A stretch of 64,000 bases of DNA. It comes from Seminavis robusta. Its lineage: Eukaryota; Bacillariophyta; Bacillariophyceae; Naviculales; Naviculaceae. The notes beneath the pieces are model-generated. The model ran no database searches, was not told the DNA's origin, and saw only the letters and a program-made list of their open reading frames with translations. Where the stretch lies: assembly GCA_903772945.1 (NCBI GenBank), contig CAICTM010000169.1, positions 37,943-101,942 of the forward strand, read 5' to 3'. The number at the start of each line of letters is the position of its first letter. The first letter of the stretch is position 1. A program made the position numbers and the translations under genes. Shown here piece after piece: positions 1 through 10,615 of the stretch.

Positions 1-2506
1 ATGTTTCCTGGAGCTGCAGAAAAAACCATTCTGATGTTCGAATCATCAATCCATCAATCTCACAGGCAGTTGCTTCTCGTAGTTTGACATCATCAAAGAA
101 TAAAAAGTCCAAACGCACACTGCTTTGGAGAGTCTGTGTCAATGCCAGCACATTTGGGAACACGAAAGCAGCAGCTAGGCCGATTTGAAAGAGCATGCTG
201 GAGACTTTCATGGTTGCTTTCAAAAAGCAATGGTTTTCAATCTGTCTGTTGTTGTTGTGAAGTTGTTGTTGTGGAAGTTGTGAGCCCAACAAACCTGAAA
301 ACGCCATCATCTGAAAACCGGAATAACCCCATTTTAGGGAACCGCGATTTGTCTGTTATTTTTAAAAAAATATGGTACCATCAGCCTCAAATTTCCAATA
401 CAACGCGTGCAATGCCAACGGCTGTACACTTGTACTGTAATCTTGTTGGATCTCTATTTGGATTCTCATTCTCAGCACCGGATGCCGAGTCGAGTCGAGC
501 TTCGAAGGTTCCAGTCATATCCTCCAGATCGTGACTTTAATCCGCCCATAGACCAATAGACCAGCCGCTCCCAACACCTTGCTTGGTTTTCCGCTCTGGA
601 TAGTCAGTCAGGTCATATGGACCTTGTCTCGAGTAATACCGGTATGCATGGCTAAATAACACTCTCTGAATCCCTTCCTCGATCATGCCGGTACGCTGTA
701 CATGCACCTTGAATACATTCTTACCATCGTGCCATCGCGTCTCCATGTAGTCCTAGTGTTTCTGCCCTGGCAGTACCATCTTCTCTAGAATTGGTTGGAA
801 GGCCCTATTCAAATCGTTGTTCTATCCTCCTGATTGGAAGCTTTTCAAGTCTCACTCGGCTCTCTCTAACATGCACGTAACCAAATTGAACGGGAAGAAG
901 GATTCTTGCATTCCTTGACTGGGCACCTCCAATTACCCAAAGCAAGTCCATATCCGATTCTGCGATGAGCTCAGCCTTCCTTGCAGCTTCCAAGCCGCTT
1001 CAAACACAGACGAGATAGATATAGACGAGAGTGGGGGCGCACCTTCGAAAAACAGCCCTGCTACCAGTAGCGCTACCAGTAGCGCCTTGAATTCACTGTT
1101 CTAGTCCGCTGTTTCTACTTGTACGGTACCTGGACGTATCCCCAGAATTGGGAGTCCCGTGCAGTTGTAGTTGAGCCATTCATTCACTGTACCGGTCGCC
1201 CTTATACCTAAGTTCACCTGTGCAACTTTACTTGTTTGGATTTTGGACTGAAGTAGCTCAAACCAGAAAGGTACGTCCTGTCAGCTAGTCAGAGGATCCA
1301 ATACGACGAGGGAGAAACGGGAACGCCACAACGACTACTAGTACTCTACGCGTAGTAATCGGTTTGCCACTTCTATTTCTAAAACTCGTCTCAGCTACTT
1401 TGGTGGAAGCTTGGCTTTCCGGAAGCACTCAACGTGGCTTCGTACTCTCTGAGTGAGCGAAGTCGGACGATGTAGAGATCGAAAGGAGAAGGCATAATAT
1501 CGCCTTCAGTTCTACCGCTCGGTACGCACAAAGCACCCCACGCTTTTGTGCCCCTGAACTTGGTTGAGTTCTCCATATCCAATACGCGACAATATTGGTA
1601 GCGAGCAAGGAGACAGCGAGCACGAATCACGACATGGGAGATAACCCAGGCCCCATCTGAGCAACAGGATAAAACAATTGCTACCATGAAGCTGAGTTGA
1701 TTGCCTCACTACAGAAATTGGGAGCAAAGAAACACCACAGAGCAGGTCTCGACTACAAACAATGAACTAGCTAGATCCAGAAGATGCCTCGTCTCCTCTT
1801 TGAGAAGATACACATTTCTGCTTATTTTTCATGGCAAAGAATCGCTTGGAGCGATCGTATAGCCTTTCGAAAGTCGGTCACGAAACCGACGACATATCCG
1901 TGTGTGTGTGTGGACGTGTGGACTGCGTCGCTCGGACCTTCGAAAACGTTACTGGAGACAGCCTCAAATAGTGGATGGTGCTCATCATCCAACTCCATTC
2001 GTTGCCATCATTTGCTACATTCTTTGGGCGGAAAGCACGCTGCCACCAGCGAGCTTCGAAGGAAAGCAAACTGATGGCTGAGACTCTTCAGGGCTCGCAC
2101 CAATTCTCGAGGGGCTTTGGCCCGCGTCGCCCAATCTGGCTAGATTGGAGGTGCGGGATCATGTAGTCTTACACTGACCAGCTCATAAACGAGGACGACT
2201 GAATATGTTATTAGGCTTGGTGACTTTGCGCTGTGGCTTGCCACAAACCAGAACACTGTCATCGCTGAGGTTTGCTCGAGCTCTTGGCAACCAGCACAAA
2301 AGACTCCAGCTTGCACCGTGGGAGTCGTCCGTCCTTCTGCACTTCGATGTCACATCTTTCGAACTGGTTTTATCCGTGGTTGAGACGGGGTTCAGTAAAC
2401 AGTCGGGTCTCAATACGGGACACGGCACATCTGAAAAATGAGACACACATAAACTGGACTATAAACAAGGAAGCATCAGTCCGATGGAAAGCAACCGCTG
2501 GCTACA
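1..2506. other. Intergenic, no gene supported
   Basis: I read both strands and found only short frames with no recognisable domain, no convincing splice structure and poor codon character. A few short direct repeats such as GCTACCAGTAGC occur near 1060-1085. The last few hundred bases should hold the promoter and 5' leader of the kinase that starts at 2507, but I see no clear TATA box or other element. Confidence 0.5.
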
Positions 2507-3493
2507 ATGGGCTCCTTGAACGCAACCGCCCCCCTTGATGCTGCCGTCGCTTTGCCTGGCAGTACTTCATTGCGGGGCAACCCGACCGTCGGCCCGGCGA
2601 CCCGACCCGATGCCTCCGGCACGAAAACTGTGTTGGGGTTCTCGCCCGATATGAGCAAGAACTTTGGTGGTTGTTTCGATATCAAAGAGAGGTTGGGTGT
2701 CGGCACCACCGGTGCGGTGTGCCATATTGTTGAAAAGAAAACTGGTAAATCCTTTGCAGTTAAAGTTATCAAGCGTTCCAGTCTTCCAAAGATTCATCAC
2801 AAGAGAATCTTACTAGAAGCGAGCATCATGAAGAAGGTATCCTATCTGGACCACGTCGTGACACTGCATGGACTGCTTGCAGATCAGAATTCGTTTTACC
2901 TTGTCCAGGACTTGGGCCGTGGTGGCGACCTTTGCAGTCACCTGATGAGGCACCGCCGAGCCTACAGTGAAGAGCGTGCCAAAGCCATCGCCATCAAGCT
3001 GTTCACAACAATGCGGGAGCTTCATCAAAGAAACATCATCCATCGCGATATCAAGCTAGACAACATTGTCTTGTCTGACCCACAAGACGACACATCCGTG
3101 CTGTTGGCGGATTTTGGTCTGGCCGCCATCTTGCCAAGACGGGGGTATGCAACCCGCAAGTGTGGTTCGCCATTATACTGTGCTCCTGAAGTTATGGGGA
3201 GCAGACCATATGGCAACGCAGTCGACATGTGGTCTATCGGGATAGTGTTATTTATGCTTTTGTCGTTGCGCCGGCCTTTTGTAGCCTCCAGCGTAAGTGA
3301 GCTTTACCAAAAGATCAGTGACGGTGCGCAAGTCAAGTTCGAAGGTTCACCATGGGACACGGTCAGCAAAGAAGCAAAAGAATGCATCAGGGGGCTCCTT
3401 ACTGCAGACCCTCACGAACGATGGACAGCAGAACAGGCCTTGCGGTCTCCATGGATTGTAGGGGCTGCTCGGGTCGAGTCCCAGGCACGCTAA
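2507..3493 (+). CDS. Serine/threonine protein kinase, CAMK-like, 328 aa
   Basis: A single-exon protein kinase. After a roughly 55-residue variable, Ser/Thr/Pro-rich leader, the catalytic domain fills residues 58-320. Visible motifs are the glycine loop G64-V-G-T-T-G69, the ATP-anchoring K86 in FAVKVIK, E104 in helix C, the catalytic HRD at 179-181 with N186, DFG at 202-204 and APE at 226-228. The K at HRDIK marks it as a Ser/Thr kinase. GSPLYCAPEV and the MWSIGIVLF helix resemble CAMK-group kinases. No calmodulin-binding or other regulatory tail is visible: the protein stops soon after subdomain XI. All catalytic residues are intact, so it should be active. The ATG at 2507 follows ACA and is the first Met in frame. 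The substrate is unknown. Its 3' flank is duplicated (see 3487-3742). Confidence 0.9.
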   Translation: MGSLNATAPLDAAVALPGSTSLRGNPTVGPATRPDASGTKTVLGFSPDMSKNFGGCFDIKERLGVGTTGAVCHIVEKKTGKSFAVKVIKRSSLPKIHHKRILLEASIMKKVSYLDHVVTLHGLLADQNSFYLVQDLGRGGDLCSHLMRHRRAYSEERAKAIAIKLFTTMRELHQRNIIHRDIKLDNIVLSDPQDDTSVLLADFGLAAILPRRGYATRKCGSPLYCAPEVMGSRPYGNAVDMWSIGIVLFMLLSLRRPFVASSVSELYQKISDGAQVKFEGSPWDTVSKEAKECIRGLLTADPHERWTAEQALRSPWIVGAARVESQAR

Positions 3494-3742
3494 ACCACCA
3501 TGGGAAGATAAACTATTAGTAGATTGATTGGACGTCATTCTGGAAACATGTAACATAACATTCACTATCAGTGCCTCCTCCTGCTTTGCTGCCAGCTCTA
3601 CGCTATACCGGTGAACGCTAAACCACCATGGGAAGATAAACTATTTGTAGATTGATTTGACGTCATTCTGGAAACGTAACATAACATTCACTATCAGTGC
3701 CTCCTCCTGCTTTGCTGCCAGCTCTACGCTATACCGGTGACC
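3487..3742. repeat. Imperfect tandem duplication of the kinase stop/3'UTR
   Basis: The segment 3487-3614, beginning at the last codons of the kinase, is repeated head-to-tail at 3615-3742. The copies differ by a 2-bp deletion (ACATGTAAC against ACGTAAC) and a few substitutions. The unit is about 127 bp. The duplication is recent enough to remain nearly identical and puts a second copy of the stop region in the gap before the next gene at 3972. Confidence 0.95.
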
Positions 3743-3971
3743 GTAACCAGCAACGATCAAGGAACTACAATCGACAACGTGCTTTCCCACCATGTTCGGT
3801 AGCGGCAGGAAAGCCAACAGCCAGACCCACCTCTCCAGTGCTCCCGTCAACGCGGACGTGCAAAGTCGATAAGCCAGCTACCAGGTTGCCCGTACGTTTG
3901 TCTCCCGTTGTCTCTCCGGCTTCGACCACAACCACAACAAAGAGCAAATAGGTTAGGAGTTCAATGCTTCG

Positions 3972-5114
3972 ATGAAGGGGTTTCACCATGGCGCGCTCAT
4001 AGTGCTTGCAGTATTGATATGCCAGCTTGGTGATCCAGGAGTTGCACTATCTCGCACAGCGACTGGCCGCCTCCCGTTGACGCTGCCACTGTCGGGGTTG
4101 TCGTCGCCCCTCGTACTGGACCCCATTCTCGGAGCGAACAGAGAATTCAGAGCACCTGCAGATGCCGATATCAATGTCATCAACCAAAATGACATTGATT
4201 CCGTGGTACTGGCCACAACAACATCTGCCAATGAGAACAAACGCACAAAGTACAATGCCAATGCCAAAGTACACATTTGCAGAACAGCATCGGCATTACA
4301 CCATTCGTGGTGCAGAGAGGCGATTGACGCAGCCGAGAGCGCTAGCAACAATTGGTCCACGGGAAGACATCATTTGTATCCCACTACAGATCAGCCCGCC
4401 GCAGATCTTCCAAACGGAGTGGGCGAAGCTACTCTGGATTTCGCCACAAATGTCATTCTCCCGGCCATTGCCATGGCATTCGACACACCGTTGGAACGGC
4501 TGTATTTCAAAGACATGTTCTTGGCAAAGTACGAGCCAACAGGACAACCAGGGTTGGGACGACACACGGACGGCAGTGCCTTTAGCTTTAACATGTTGTT
4601 GTCCGATCCGTCGACCGATTTCGATGGAGGCGGGACGTGGATTGAGCCAGTTGGTTTGGTCCAGCCGAATGGAGGCGAGGTATTGATGCATCGTGGGTCA
4701 GTGTTACATGAAGGATGTCCTGTCACCAAAGGTTCTCGGTATGTTCTGGTTGGATTTGTTCAGAGCGATGATGATGATGATGACGACGACGATGGCTACA
4801 GGAAGAGTGCTCTCGCTTCACAACTATTACAGATCACAATACCAAGTTTTCCCCTGGGGATGATTTTTGAGGTCGACGAAGGAGACAAAATCAAGTGTGC
4901 AATGGTAGCGCATGTTGAAAAAGGAGGAACAGCAAGCGAAGCAGGAATTAAAAAGAGAGATTGCCTGCGGGGTATCTTGCTGTCCCATGCCGAGTCTGAC
5001 CAACATCTCCTAACATTTGACGGGAAAACACTTGACCAAGTTATGGAAATGATTCTGGACGTTGCGAGTAAAGACCTAGGGCCAGTGCAAATGATTGTAG
5101 AAAGATGGTGCTGA
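3972..5114 (+). CDS. Secreted 2OG-Fe(II) dioxygenase (prolyl-4-hydroxylase-like) with C-terminal PDZ-like domain, 380 aa
   Basis: Residues 6-27 form a hydrophobic signal peptide, so the protein enters the ER. Residues 97-265 are a 2-oxoglutarate/Fe(II) oxygenase of the prolyl-4-hydroxylase type. The iron ligands are H198 and D200 (HTDGS) and H246 (HEG). R256 in GSRYVLVGF is the 2OG-binding arginine. These proteins hydroxylate side chains, typically proline, using O2 and 2OG. A run of nine aspartates (266-274) links this to residues 288-378, which read like a PDZ domain: an LGMIFEV carboxylate-loop-like start, then MVAHVEKGGTASEAGIKKRD, the usual PDZ core pattern. The oxygenase call is firm. 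The PDZ call is by pattern only. The linked PDZ could recruit a substrate in the ER lumen. The ATG at 3972 precedes the signal peptide directly. Confidence 0.82.
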   Translation: MKGFHHGALIVLAVLICQLGDPGVALSRTATGRLPLTLPLSGLSSPLVLDPILGANREFRAPADADINVINQNDIDSVVLATTTSANENKRTKYNANAKVHICRTASALHHSWCREAIDAAESASNNWSTGRHHLYPTTDQPAADLPNGVGEATLDFATNVILPAIAMAFDTPLERLYFKDMFLAKYEPTGQPGLGRHTDGSAFSFNMLLSDPSTDFDGGGTWIEPVGLVQPNGGEVLMHRGSVLHEGCPVTKGSRYVLVGFVQSDDDDDDDDDGYRKSALASQLLQITIPSFPLGMIFEVDEGDKIKCAMVAHVEKGGTASEAGIKKRDCLRGILLSHAESDQHLLTFDGKTLDQVMEMILDVASKDLGPVQMIVERWC

Positions 5115-5837
5115 AAATCTCAAGACCAAGAATGAATGCACAGATCAATGGAGTACTGTACGGAGTTGTTTGAACTAGTGGCATTTGGCTAGGCTTCAAA
5201 GCTTCAAAGCAACCATGTTGATTTCCTGTCTGGGGGTAGTTTGGAGGTACTAGCCACGGATCTCACATCACTCTTCCAACCGAGAAGAAAGAGATCCACC
5301 AAGACTTGCCAGTTGTGTGAAGATTGGTGGATGTCGCGATGCTTGACGGTCGTATCTTGGGCAAAACTACACTGCCTTGCGGTGTTCTTCCGCACGAATG
5401 CCAGTCACTGGCTACTGCATCTAGATAAGACACCTGGCATTCGCTAGCCATGTCAATGGTGATAACCTGCTATTGACTCATCTGTAATGGGGCACACGGG
5501 CACACAAGCAAGGCCAGTGATCAGCATGCTGCCAGCTCCACCGGTACCAGCTACTAGCGAAGACCGCCCCTGATCCCACGGAATCTACTAGTCCCCGAAT
5601 TTGGACTCTGCTTTACTTCTGAAGCCTGGCCCTCCCTGGCTCCCCTCTAGCTAGTAGCTGGATTATCTACGGGTTCATCTCTGCACCCAACCCCCTTCAC
5701 CAGGAACCCATAATCGACAAGTTGCTTTGTCGATGAAACAGTCTGTGCGCCGTCGGATGTGTGAGTTTGCCGTTGCGTGCCTTTTTGTTCACGATCTCGG
5801 ATCTGGCTGCCCCAACACAGTCACAATTCCGGTTGTG
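5115..5837. other. Intergenic region between oxygenase and first sulfotransferase
   Basis: There is no supported gene. The reading frame of the next gene is open upstream of 5838, with ATG codons at 5733 and 5757, but this part has no counterpart in the paralogue at 8192. It is treated here as 5' leader. Confidence 0.5.
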
Positions 5838-7118
5838 ATGAGTGTCCGTGGGATCCTTGCTCTTCTGTTGACACTGGCTGCCTATGTGATCTGTTTTCTT
5901 GGCTTGGCGAAAGATGCCTTCAAGAGGCTCGACGAAATCGATCTTCCCATTCTGGGGTCTGCAATAGCAACACAGGAAGCAGCAGCCGGCATGTCAAAAG
6001 GGGTGGTACCGGCACAAAGAGAGCAGATACTGATCCAATCGAGAGCGTTTGAGAAAAAGACACCCGATCGGTTTCCTTGTTTCCTGGCACCCAAACGATG
6101 GTGGGCTGTGCCCAAGGATCCTTCCGAACTACCCACCGAGGGTTTCTTCTTTGTCAAGACACACAAAACTGGATCCTCGACATGTGCGGGGATCCATTTG
6201 CGCATTGCCCGGAATATGGCCGCTCGAAAATTTGGCTCGGCAACAGAAGGAGAAGGTCGTCCTGGACCAATGTGTCAAAGCCAATTTCATCATGCCCCCG
6301 CTCGTGCCATGAAGTATTCTGGACGCTCCAAAGAGGGATCCTTCTTGTGGACTGTGGTGCGAGAACCCACCCAAAGAGCCATTAGTGACTTTTTCCATTT
6401 TGGAGTTACTGGAAGAAGTCTGGAACCGACAGCCAAGGCATTGAAGCAGTACCTCGTTGAAAACCGAAAGGTAACGGAGGACTACTATTTGAAAATGCTG
6501 CAAGTGCCGGAAGACCGCAGAAATACCAAAAAAAGTGTGTGGACCAAAAAGAGACTGGACACAATCCCCGCGGCTGCCACCATGGCCCGGATTCAAGCTG
6601 TCATCAATGATTATGACTTTATTGGTATTACAGAAAGAATGGATGAAAGCATTGTGGCACTACAGATGATTTTGGGACTCCCTACGGCAGATGTATTGTT
6701 TCTGAGTGCAAAAAGCAATGGAGGATATGATGCTGGTGGTTGGAACAACACTTGTTTGAGAATCCATCCCAAAAATTTGACACCTGATATGGAAGCATTC
6801 CTTCAATCACCACTGTGGGAGTCCTATGTGAAGTGGGATCGGCTACTGTATGATGCTGCCAACCAAAGTCTAGACAAAACAATCCACACTTTGGGGCGAG
6901 AAGAGTTTGAGAAAAAGTTGGCCCAATTTCGGGAAGCACAAGATATTGTCAACAGGAGATGCCTTGGCCGTGTGCGCTTTCCTTGCTCGAGAGAAAGAGA
7001 TGGGCTTCCACCATTGCGTGGCGGCCAGAGTGACTGTTTGTGGGGAGATTCTGCCTGTGGGATGGCGTGTCTGGACAAAGTGTCCGATAAACTGGGGCTA
7101 TGGAACATGGTTGGCTAA
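5838..7118 (+). CDS. Golgi-type carbohydrate sulfotransferase-like protein, copy 1, 426 aa
   Basis: A type II membrane protein. Residues 3-23 (ILALLLTLAAYVICFLG) are a signal anchor, followed by a stem and a luminal P-loop domain. FFVKTHKTGSST (residues about 105-115) is the 5'-phosphosulfate-binding loop for PAPS. LWTVVREPTQRAISDFFHFG (about 171-189) is the 3'-phosphate-binding motif. This combination is typical of membrane sulfotransferases such as the galactose-3-O and heparan/chondroitin families, which move sulfate from PAPS to sugars in the Golgi. The C-terminus is Cys-rich with a CGMAC element. I chose the start at 5838 because it aligns with the start of the neighbour at 8192 and begins directly at the anchor. 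In-frame ATGs at 5733 and 5757 would add 35 or 27 residues. The acceptor sugar is unknown. Confidence 0.82.
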   Translation: MSVRGILALLLTLAAYVICFLGLAKDAFKRLDEIDLPILGSAIATQEAAAGMSKGVVPAQREQILIQSRAFEKKTPDRFPCFLAPKRWWAVPKDPSELPTEGFFFVKTHKTGSSTCAGIHLRIARNMAARKFGSATEGEGRPGPMCQSQFHHAPARAMKYSGRSKEGSFLWTVVREPTQRAISDFFHFGVTGRSLEPTAKALKQYLVENRKVTEDYYLKMLQVPEDRRNTKKSVWTKKRLDTIPAAATMARIQAVINDYDFIGITERMDESIVALQMILGLPTADVLFLSAKSNGGYDAGGWNNTCLRIHPKNLTPDMEAFLQSPLWESYVKWDRLLYDAANQSLDKTIHTLGREEFEKKLAQFREAQDIVNRRCLGRVRFPCSRERDGLPPLRGGQSDCLWGDSACGMACLDKVSDKLGLWNMVG

Positions 7119-8191
7119 CAATACGAATGAATGAATTCGAACACGGCACAACATTATTTCATCTCTCGGAAAGAGCAAATATATACTTGAACAAGTCAGG
7201 TCGGGTGCCGGTGTACATGTCACGAGTGCCAGCGTATTAGGTACGCTTTCGTGCTGTGAGGCCCGCCACCCACGCAAAACAGTCTTTTGCAAGGAAACGA
7301 ATCGAATCCACGAAGGCGATGAGATGCGATGCAAACAACACGAAGCCACCGTAGCAGTGAACGGTATGTCATAGCCTGGAACGGGGCCTTGATGTTCTTT
7401 TGGGTGGGGAGAACGGTGGCGTGAATCCGAAAGAGTTCAAATCCAACAATCTATGTAGACTCAATGGTGCTGCGGAAACGAACGTGCACACTGTACGGGG
7501 ACCCTTTCGTAGGTACCGTACCGGTACGGGCAGTACGGTACCATAACTCAAAGACTGCAAATATCGTTCTCCTTCCTACCGTTGCTGAGCAATAGTTAGC
7601 TGAGCCAGGTAAGCGCTCATACTACATGTGTTCACACGACGACGATGAGCAAGATACTCTAGCTAGCTAGAGAGTCCATACGGTATCGACTAGGTAATCA
7701 CCACGAGGATTGTGGCTCCCGCAAAGCCAAACCCTTGCCCCCCCCATCCAATGGTCCTCAATCTATCGCTCCTGATCCTACTGAACCCAGTCCTGAATTT
7801 CGATTAGTCTTTGCTCGAGCCTGGCCCTCGCTTGCTTCTGTAGATAATCCTCCTACTCTTTTTAAAAAACCCCGATTGTGGAGGACTGTGGTGGCTGGGT
7901 TATTGTGAAACGCGGGCTCTTGCACGAAATGGGCTGGGACCGCGCTGAGAGCGAAAATTTCGTGGCCATTTTTCGTGCCAAGCCGGATGATGGACAGACC
8001 AGCCAGTGCTCTTAAAAAAGACAGGGTCATCCAAACTTGAGTGACAGTCGGAGAGTCCATTGTTCCTTTGACTTTGCACCCCTCTGTTCCATGGGGAAAT
8101 CAAGACTGCTCGAACTGTTGCAGCAATTTCCAAGTTCCTCACAACAACCTTGAAAAGCGAACAAGAGCTTTCAGGTTAAATCGTTCTCTCC
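7119..8191. other. Intergenic region between paralogous sulfotransferases
   Basis: No gene is seen. The stretch is rich in short palindromic words, for example GGTACCGTACCGGTACGG near 7511-7528 and CTAGCTAGCTAG near 7661-7672. Confidence 0.55.
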
Positions 8192-9466
8192 ATGAAGATT
8201 CACAAGGCAATGGCTTCGCTGTTGCTGCTAGCGGCTTATGCATTCTATTCCCTTGGAGGTGGACAAGTTTCGAAGGATGCAGAAGAGCAACAAAAAGGCC
8301 GTGTTCGCCAGGCAGCTTCTCGTGCAGGAAAACAACAAATCATCCAATCGAGGGCTTTTGAGCGGAAACCACTAGATCAATTTCCTTGTGTCCTACAAAG
8401 TCCACATGCACAATGGTGGATGCCACCAAAACAAGGAGCCGACAAGCCAAAGGAGGGTTTTTTCTTTCTAAAGACAGAGAAAACTGCCTCCTCCACCAGC
8501 GCTGGAGTCCACTTGCGCATTGCTCACAACATGGCTGCCAGAAAGGTGGGAAAGTCATCACCCCCCATTGCCACGCCGATGTGCCTGGTACAGTTCAGTC
8601 ATTCAAATGCTCTCCAGATGGGCTATGCTGAAAGAATCAAGAAAAAGTCATTCTTATGGACCGTTGTGAGGGAACCAAGTCAACGCATGATTAGTCACTT
8701 CTTCCATTTTGGTGTGACTAGACTGAACTGGGAACCTACCGCACGAAACTTCAAACGGTGGCTCTTGGAGCCTAATAACATGGCCGATAACTATTATCTG
8801 AGAAAGCTGAGAGTGACCAAACCCAACATATCAGTGCAAAACAGCACGCAGGAGCAGCATCAGCATCAGCAGCAACAACAATCAGAATCATCACATCATA
8901 ATGAAATATTGGTTGCTGATACATTGGTTGCTCAATCTTGGCAAGCCTTGATTGATGAATATGATTTCATAGCTGTCACGGAACGAATGGAAGAATCGAT
9001 TGTGGCGCTGCAGATGATCTTGGGACTGAGTACTGCAGATGTTATGTACCTAAGTGCCAAAGAAAATGGGGGCTATGAGGGTGGTGGTTGGAACAACACG
9101 TGTCTCAGAATCCATCGAAGGAATGTTACACCTGGCATGGAAGCCTTTCTTGGGTCACCCCTATGGGAATCATATGTAAAGTGGGACCGTCTATTTTATG
9201 AAGCTGTAAACCAGAGTCTGGACAAGACCATCCAAGCTTTGGGCAGAAAAGCCTTTGAAAGAAACTTGCAACGATTCAAACAAGCCCAAGATGTTGCACA
9301 CAAGCAGTGTCGTGGCAAGGTTCGCTTCCCTTGCTCAACTGCAAGGGATGGCCTCCCACCATTGCGTATGGGAGAAAGTGACTGCTTGTGGAACGACTCT
9401 GCTTGTGGCATGTCTTGTATTGATGATGTGGCCAATCAACTGGGACTCTGGGAAGCAATCAGTTGA
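8192..9466 (+). CDS. Golgi-type carbohydrate sulfotransferase-like protein, copy 2, 424 aa
   Basis: Tandem paralogue of the gene at 5838, same strand and nearly the same length. Residues 7-22 are the signal anchor. LKTEKTASST (about 93-102) is the 5'-phosphosulfate loop and LWTVVREPSQRMISHFFHFG (about 155-174) the 3'-phosphate motif. The C-terminus repeats the SDCLW..SACGM pattern of copy 1. It differs by a His/Gln/Ser-rich insertion (QEQHQHQQQQQSESSHHNE, around 217-236) where copy 1 has a short basic loop, which suggests relaxed sequence there. His replaces Glu/Asp at several positions in the phosphate motif. Both copies keep the catalytic loops. The pair arose by local duplication and probably diverged in acceptor or timing of expression. 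Lys/Thr in KTEKT against KTHKT is the main active-site difference. Confidence 0.82.
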   Translation: MKIHKAMASLLLLAAYAFYSLGGGQVSKDAEEQQKGRVRQAASRAGKQQIIQSRAFERKPLDQFPCVLQSPHAQWWMPPKQGADKPKEGFFFLKTEKTASSTSAGVHLRIAHNMAARKVGKSSPPIATPMCLVQFSHSNALQMGYAERIKKKSFLWTVVREPSQRMISHFFHFGVTRLNWEPTARNFKRWLLEPNNMADNYYLRKLRVTKPNISVQNSTQEQHQHQQQQQSESSHHNEILVADTLVAQSWQALIDEYDFIAVTERMEESIVALQMILGLSTADVMYLSAKENGGYEGGGWNNTCLRIHRRNVTPGMEAFLGSPLWESYVKWDRLFYEAVNQSLDKTIQALGRKAFERNLQRFKQAQDVAHKQCRGKVRFPCSTARDGLPPLRMGESDCLWNDSACGMSCIDDVANQLGLWEAIS

Positions 9467-9763
9467 GAACCCGATGTTTTGCAACCAACAAAGTTTGCGT
9501 CTGATTACCGGGTTCAGACTGCTGCTACATGAACACACAAAGCACAAAGACGATCAAACTGATTGGCTTTATTAATACCCACGTTATCGCTCCAGGGAGA
9601 GACTAAAGAAACGACTGCCTTCCAAGTAGCTGTGGCGCAAATGTGGCCTGCCGTGTTGCTACCGCTGGACGATCTCTGGGCACCGTTGTTCAATCAAAAG
9701 TCAAAAGATGACACGTACAAGTATGAAAGATGCGCAGTTTTACTAGTACCAGTAGCTTGCATT

Positions 9764-10101
9764 TTAGTCCTCCTTTCCTTTGACTTTATCCACAGCGTCA
9801 TCAAAGTCCTCCTCCTTGTCGGCGGCGTCAAACCTGTTTTCGGAACAAAAGGAGATTGAGATGGAGAGAGCTTGGGAGCCGAGCAAGAAAATCAAGCTGC
9901 ATGGGATGGTCTCGTTCACAACACTATGCCATACTGGACTCACATTTCAAACATTTCCTCCAAGTTCAGATCAAGGCCCTCTCCCTCTGCTGGTTCGGAA
10001 TAGAGCTTGGTTGATGCGTGGCTTCCAGGGAACGCTGAGGGTGCGAAGGCAGAAACCGAAGTGGTCAAGGCGAGCAAAACAATGGAACAAGTGAATCTCA
10101 T
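9764..10101 (-). CDS. Small plastid-targeted protein, 75 aa, two exons
   Basis: Start ATG at 10101-10099, exon 1 10101-9944, intron 9943-9834 (110 nt, GTGAGT...CAG), exon 2 9833-9764, stop TAA at 9766-9764. The join restores one frame (phase 2) giving 75 residues. The N-terminus MRFTCSIVLLALTTSVSAFAPS is a signal peptide followed by a stroma-type transit peptide with the diatom SAFAP cleavage motif, where Phe follows the cut. This predicts import through the four plastid membranes. The mature part, about 55 residues, is very acidic (EGEGLDLNLEEMFEMFDAAD, then Asp/Glu/Lys) and ends in VDKVKGKED. I do not recognise the family. It could be a small stromal regulator or a binding partner of a larger complex. 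Intron phase, targeting motif and clean stop together make a real gene likely. Confidence 0.75.
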
Positions 10102-10615
10102 GGTGGCTGGATGAATCGAATCTGTACCCTATAAGCTTCTAAGTGTTGTACGTGCTGTTGGCGTCGCTGGTAAGAGACTTTTATGGTGGCTTTTGGGGTG
10201 CCCTGATGTGCCATCTTCATGGTGAAGATGTTCTGGAAGTGGTTCCACGCGGAAAGATTCAAAAGTCTGACTCAGTGATTTAGAGATAAAGTTTTAAAAT
10301 TGACCATCGGCTGAAAGGGACTTGCCGGCGCCTCACGTCCGACCAACCGAAAAGTGCATCCAATGCAAATAATTCAGGTAGATGCGGTAAAACCAAATAA
10401 AATTCGTAGTGAAATATTGTTTAGCCTTACCAGAACTACCTCCTTGGGAAGGCATTGTGCGAAACGGAAAAGTGGCTTCTCACATTTCGTCATTTCTTTT
10501 CTTCAGCAACAACTCTCGAGCCATTCGCCATTTCCATTCTCCAGCAACAGCACACAAAAAGAGCATTCTGTCTTTGGCGCCAGCGCTTTCAGCTCTCTAG
10601 AACTCACACGCAACC
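10102..10615. other. Shared upstream region of divergent genes
   Basis: About 510 bases separate the start of the plastid-targeted protein (minus) and the BTB gene (plus). It is a divergent promoter region, with no further gene and no motif I can assign. Confidence 0.5.

Noticed and set aside
136-534. 132-codon open frame on the plus strand
   Set aside because: No domain, poor codon character and no sign of splicing. Not supported as a gene.
1391-1727. Three overlapping minus-strand frames
   Set aside because: Mutually exclusive frames without any recognisable motif.
9563-9859. 98-codon plus-strand frame
   Set aside because: Antisense to exon 2 and intron of the plastid-targeted protein and lacks domains.
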